From SIG588 sp045599305 (GTDB taxonomy: Bacteria; Bacillota; Clostridia; Oscillospirales; Acutalibacteraceae): a DNA stretch of 15,652 nucleotides. This document shows, in pieces, positions 13,272-15,652 of this stretch (position 1 is its first letter; each line of letters opens with the position of its first letter). Under the pieces are notes generated by a model. It was not told the origin of the DNA. It ran no database searches and was given only the letters and a program-made list of their open reading frames with translations. The stretch spans positions 1-15,652 of the forward strand of contig JAZRVU010000004.1 of the NCBI GenBank assembly GCA_045599305.1, in the 5' to 3' direction. The translations under genes and the position numbers were made by a program.

Positions 13272-14249
13272 TTACAAAATTGCCGTTACGTCCACATATT
13301 CCTGCCGAATGTCGGTCACGCCGTCGGGCGTTACGGTCAGGTACGTGCCGCCGTTGAGCTTTGGATCCCAGTAGCATCCGGCGCCGAGCTTCAGACCGTA
13401 AACAAAGCGCACGCCCTCATAAGTGATCACAAAATCATTTTTGTGGTCATGCCCGCAGACGATCGTCTTGGTCGAGCCGAGTGCCCGAATGGCATCAAAC
13501 ATCCCCTCGTCTTCCGGGTAGGAACAGATCTCTTCGTAGCGCACGCCGAATGCATTTTCGTATCCCCTATTCCATATCGCCGCACCGGTGCTCGATCGCG
13601 GCTCGACCGACAGGGGGTCGATATCTTTCCGAACGGCGGCTTCCCATGCCGTCCGGTATGCGTAAATCGGGATGTGGGTGATGACTGTCGTATCGTGACA
13701 GCCGACCGCATCCAGTTCGGCGACGCGGTCGCGGTACCACTCGATCTGACCGGGCCCGAGTTTTGCCCACGCCATCGTTTCTTCGCCCGTTTCGGTCTTA
13801 TACGGCAGACGGTCGTGCGTGTCCATCATGATGATGCCCTCTACGGCTTTTCCGTCTTCCTCGATCACGATGACGTGATTGCCGTTCCCGAGAGCGGCGT
13901 CACATTCCTCATAAAGGAACAGCGGATGCTTCCTGAATTCGGCAATGACATCAAAAATGAATTCCGCGCCGCCCTGATTGTCGTGATTTCCGAAGCAGCA
14001 TGTCCACGGTATGCCGAACGTATCGAAATATTCCGCATAATTCCTGTACGAGGCCATATCGCCCGAATAGGAAAAATCGCCGCTGACCGTGATGAGGTCC
14101 GGACGGCATCCGGAAATGAGCGCTTGAACGGTGTACTTCAATATTTCCCCGCCGCGTTCACCGGGATGCCAGTCCTTCTCCGTGATCTGCGGGTCTGTAA
14201 GGTTAAGGATGAGAAAGTCCCGCCCCTTTGTCTTTGTCAGCTTGATCAT
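13272..14249 (-). CDS. Calcineurin-like metallophosphoesterase
   Basis: A 325-aa protein without a signal peptide. The two-metal phosphoesterase motifs are in order: DPQ (19-21, the D-x-H position carrying Gln), SGDFSYSG (56-63, Asp58), FGNHDN (86-91, catalytic Asn88-His89), ITHIPI (190-195, His192), and CGHDHKND (265-272, His267 and His269). Gln in place of the first His occurs in some of these enzymes. The overall plan resembles the Dcr2/PAP29-like phosphatases, but no substrate can be named. The frame stays open 55 codons further upstream; I chose ATG 14249 because GGAGGG lies about 6 bases before it and the promoter lies inside the upstream extension. It is convergent with GNAT and divergent from the nucleosidase-like gene. 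Confidence 0.92.
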   Translation of the reverse strand: MIKLTKTKGRDFLILNLTDPQITEKDWHPGERGGEILKYTVQALISGCRPDLITVSGDFSYSGDMASYRNYAEYFDTFGIPWTCCFGNHDNQGGAEFIFDVIAEFRKHPLFLYEECDAALGNGNHVIVIEEDGKAVEGIIMMDTHDRLPYKTETGEETMAWAKLGPGQIEWYRDRVAELDAVGCHDTTVITHIPIYAYRTAWEAAVRKDIDPLSVEPRSSTGAAIWNRGYENAFGVRYEEICSYPEDEGMFDAIRALGSTKTIVCGHDHKNDFVITYEGVRFVYGLKLGAGCYWDPKLNGGTYLTVTPDGVTDIRQEYVDVTAIL

Positions 14250-14286
14250 TCGGATCCCTCCGCAAAAAATATCCGTACATTCGTTT

Positions 14287-14315
14287 ATTGTATCACCCGG
14301 CGGATGGTATGTCAA
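14287..14315 (-). promoter_or_regulatory. Metallophosphoesterase gene promoter
   Basis: Minus strand: TTGACA (14315-14310), 17-bp spacer, TACAAT (14292-14287) with TGA before the -10. It lies 37 bases upstream of the start codon. Confidence 0.88.
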
Positions 14316-14346
14316 TCGCACCCGACGGGAACGCGCGGTCGCATTG

Positions 14347-14376
14347 GTATGTGTTGCAATGATGTGTGACACATAC
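14347..14376. promoter_or_regulatory. Inverted repeat between divergent promoters (possible operator)
   Basis: GTATGTGT (14347-14354) and ACACATAC (14369-14376), 8 bp each and perfect, 14 bases apart; the right half is itself part of TGTGT-G-ACACA. It lies between the two divergent promoters, 32 bases from either -35, where a shared regulator could bind. No regulator gene is adjacent. Confidence 0.4.
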
Positions 14377-14408
14377 AAAATTTTTGTCGAAAAAAGTGTG
14401 CGGCACGG

Positions 14409-14437
14409 TTGCACTTATCCGTCGAATCTGCTATGAT
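14409..14437 (+). promoter_or_regulatory. Nucleosidase-like gene promoter
   Basis: TTGCAC (14409-14414), 17-bp spacer, TATGAT (14432-14437). It lies 31 bases before the chosen start codon. Confidence 0.78.
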
Positions 14438-14468
14438 AGAGGCATACCGTAAAGAGAGGACGGATACC

Positions 14469-15224
14469 ATGCGCGATTATCAGGCATTCGCCGCACTGCT
14501 GTATGTCACCGACACGGAAGAAGATGCCGTACTGCGTATGTATGACTGGGAATCCTTCACCATGCCCGGCGACACACAGGAATATCGTCGTTTTGTCCAC
14601 CCGGAAAAGGGACTCATCATCTGCGCCCGGCAGGATGAGATGGGCATGACTGCCTCCGCCACGCTCACAATGAAACTGATCGGGCATTTCCGCCCCCAAT
14701 ATGTGATCATGCCGGGCATTGCCGCCGGCACGATGGAAGAGACCGGCAGCGCCCAGATGTACGGCGACGTGGTGCTGGCCAACATGGTGTGGAACTACTC
14801 CAACGGCAAATATGTGCCCAAAGACCGGGCCTCCATCGTATTCGGCGAGGTGGGCTTCCTGCCGCGCCCGACGGTGGTGGCCATTGATCCGGAACTGCTG
14901 CCCTGCTTTGAAAAGGCGGTAAATTCCGAAAAAAACGAAACGCATGTGCACATCGGCGCGATCGCCAGCGGTTCGACCGTGGTGGCCAACCGCGCCATAT
15001 TGGACAAACAGATCAAAGGGCAGTTTGAAACCACCAAGGGGCTCGAAATGGAAGGCTATGGGGTGGCCTATGCCGCCTCCCATGCGACCGAGCCGCGCCC
15101 CAAGGCGATCATTGCCAAAAGCGTCTGCGACTTTGCCGACAGCCGTAAATCCGACCTGTATCAAAAATTTGCCGCCTACACCAGCTGCGAATTCGTCAAG
15201 TTGATGATGGAAGAATATCTGTGA
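14469..15224 (+). CDS. Nucleoside phosphorylase/MTAN-fold protein (PNP_UDP family)
   Basis: A 251-aa cytosolic protein with the purine nucleoside phosphorylase/nucleosidase fold. Visible elements are MTASATLTMKLI (60-71), YVIMPGIAAGT (78-88, ribose/phosphate loop region), GDVVLAN (99-105), GAIASGSTVVAN (163-174), LEMEGYGVAYAA (192-203, the M-E-x-E/E-M-E ribose-contact motif) and AKSVCDFADSRKSD (216-229, matching the K-x-(I/V)-x-D-x-A-D catalytic stretch of MTA/SAH nucleosidases, Asp221 as candidate catalytic acid). It is not a standard mtnN: the N-terminal 50 residues (MRDYQAFAALLYVTDTEEDA onward) and several motifs differ. A TTG-initiated extension to 14409 is possible but would overlap the promoter; ATG 14469 follows GAGAGGA at 8 bases. 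Monocistronic, with two terminators behind it. Confidence 0.8.
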   Translation: MRDYQAFAALLYVTDTEEDAVLRMYDWESFTMPGDTQEYRRFVHPEKGLIICARQDEMGMTASATLTMKLIGHFRPQYVIMPGIAAGTMEETGSAQMYGDVVLANMVWNYSNGKYVPKDRASIVFGEVGFLPRPTVVAIDPELLPCFEKAVNSEKNETHVHIGAIASGSTVVANRAILDKQIKGQFETTKGLEMEGYGVAYAASHATEPRPKAIIAKSVCDFADSRKSDLYQKFAAYTSCEFVKLMMEEYL

Positions 15225-15226
15225 CG

Positions 15227-15249
15227 CCGCCGGCTCGGCGGAGGTTTTT
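15227..15249 (+). terminator. First terminator after the nucleosidase-like gene
   Basis: CCGCCG/CGGCGG stem (15227-15232 with 15236-15241), 3-base loop, AGG, then TTTTTCTTTT. It starts three bases after the stop codon. Confidence 0.75.
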
Positions 15250-15262
15250 CTTTTCCGGCAGT

Positions 15263-15296
15263 GCCGGGCATCGTTTTCACGATGCCCGGCTTTTTT
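15263..15296 (+). terminator. Second terminator after the nucleosidase-like gene
   Basis: A perfect 12-bp stem (15263-15274 with 15279-15290) with loop TTTC, followed by TTTTTT. Stronger than the first and placed in tandem with it. Confidence 0.92.
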
Positions 15297-15391
15297 GAAA
15301 ATTTCTCTCTGCCGGCGATATACTTTTTGCCTTTCCTGTATATACTACTTTCAGGTGGTGCAGAAGCGGGTGCCAACATGTGTTAACATTC

Positions 15392-15405
15392 ATCGGTATA
15401 CCGAT
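15392..15405. promoter_or_regulatory. 14-bp perfect palindrome, possible repressor operator
   Basis: ATCGGTATACCGAT is fully self-complementary and ends 30 bases before the ATG of the XRE repressor remnant. A TGTTAACA palindrome lies just upstream (15381-15388). XRE regulators commonly bind such sites near their own promoter. The functional reading is inference. Confidence 0.4.
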
Positions 15406-15435
15406 TACACCGGGCAAAGAAGGAATGGTATTACT

Positions 15436-15510
15436 ATGACGATCGGTGAAAAGATCGCCCATCTGCGCATTGCGGCCGGTATGTCGCAGGAGACACCGGC
15501 AGATAAGCTG
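15436..15510 (+). pseudogene. Truncated XRE-family HTH regulator (N-terminal remnant)
   Basis: The first 25 codons read MTIGEKIAHLRIAAGMSQET, then PADKL, which is the start of an XRE/Cro-CI helix-turn-helix: the usual text is (M)T(I/L)GEKI..LR...G(M/L)SQE.LADKLGVSRQ. After ADKL the similarity stops abruptly; the frame continues to a TGA at 15598-15600 as Arg/Cys/Ser-rich sequence running through a terminator hairpin, so the second half of the HTH (recognition helix) is missing. I checked the other frames for a continuation and saw none. AAGGA lies 11 bases before the ATG. A Pro replaces the usual Leu before ADKL, another sign of decay. Likely a deletion remnant rather than a working gene. Confidence 0.6.
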
Positions 15511-15532
15511 CCGGCCATGCGGCCGTGCCGCC

Positions 15533-15569
15533 AAAAAGCGCTGCTCCGACACAGTCGGAGCAGCGCTTT
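15533..15569 (-). terminator. Terminator of the right-edge minus-strand gene
   Basis: A perfect 16-bp stem (15535-15550 with 15554-15569), loop of three, and in the minus direction a TTTTT run (15537-15533). It lies 18 bases past the stop codon of the right-edge gene. In the plus direction the stem is followed only by CGTTTTC, so it is weaker. Confidence 0.85.
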
Positions 15570-15586
15570 CGTTTTCTCTTCTTTTT

Positions 15587-15652
15587 TCACGCCACCGTGA
15601 CCTGCACCCCGGCGGGGGCATCGTAGGTCACGCCGTCCGGCGTCACCGAGAC
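15587..15652 (-). CDS. C-terminal end of an unidentified protein
   Basis: The last 21 codons and TGA stop (15589-15587) of a minus-strand gene entering from the right edge. The visible tail reads VSVTPDGVTYDAPAGVQVTVA in this frame. The alternating hydrophobic/polar pattern suggests a beta-rich C-terminal domain, but I cannot identify the protein. A good terminator directly follows, supporting this as a genuine gene end. Codon use is GC-rich, like the left block. Confidence 0.6.
   Translation of the reverse strand, partial: VSVTPDGVTYDAPAGVQVTVA

Overview
The window reads as a piece of a GC-rich Clostridia genome (Bacillota). I infer an uncultured gut relative of Oscillospirales/Ruminococcaceae from the strong Shine-Dalgarno sites, the sigma-A style promoters with 16-17 bp spacers, the many intrinsic terminators, the tRNAs with encoded CCA, and the gene set (glgP, pepT, HI0933-type and COG2509-type flavoproteins). 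The species cannot be named from this sequence.

Left, GC-rich block (1-9368): a cut secreted-protein gene leaves the window on the minus strand. It is followed by glgP (minus, 314-2749), a divergent CPA-type cation:proton antiporter (2947-4224), and convergent pepT (minus, 4278-5489). A three-gene plus-strand operon comes next (5623-8976): a small multidrug-export-type membrane protein, an HI0933/BaiN-type flavoprotein, and a COG2509 flavoprotein. The block closes with a tRNA operon Lys(CTT)-Glu(CTC)-Asn(GTT) with its own promoter and a textbook terminator. Together these are housekeeping functions: glycogen/maltodextrin breakdown, ion balance, peptide turnover, redox and tRNA supply.

Middle, accessory-looking block (9369-13271): just past the tRNA terminator lies an inverted pair of heptad-repeat arrays, then an orphan GH116 glycosidase with less GC-rich codon use than its neighbours. 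After it comes a roughly 310 bp element built as a branching palindrome: ATGAAGC units, each separated by a small hairpin, answered by GCTTCAT units. Next is an AT-rich GNAT acetyltransferase with a near-consensus promoter, an 18-codon leader peptide inside a stem-loop, and an intrinsic terminator before the gene, which is the layout of a leader-peptide attenuator. A partial second copy of the palindromic element's end follows the GNAT gene, so the gene is bracketed by related repeats.

Right block (13272-15652): a minus-strand calcineurin-like metallophosphoesterase and a plus-strand nucleoside phosphorylase/MTAN-fold protein diverge from a shared control region that holds an inverted repeat. 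Tandem terminators follow, then the truncated N-terminus of an XRE-type repressor with a 14-bp palindrome in front, and finally the last 21 codons of an unidentified minus-strand gene.

The best candidate for something undescribed is the repeat-bracketed, attenuator-controlled GNAT cassette at about 12189-13249.
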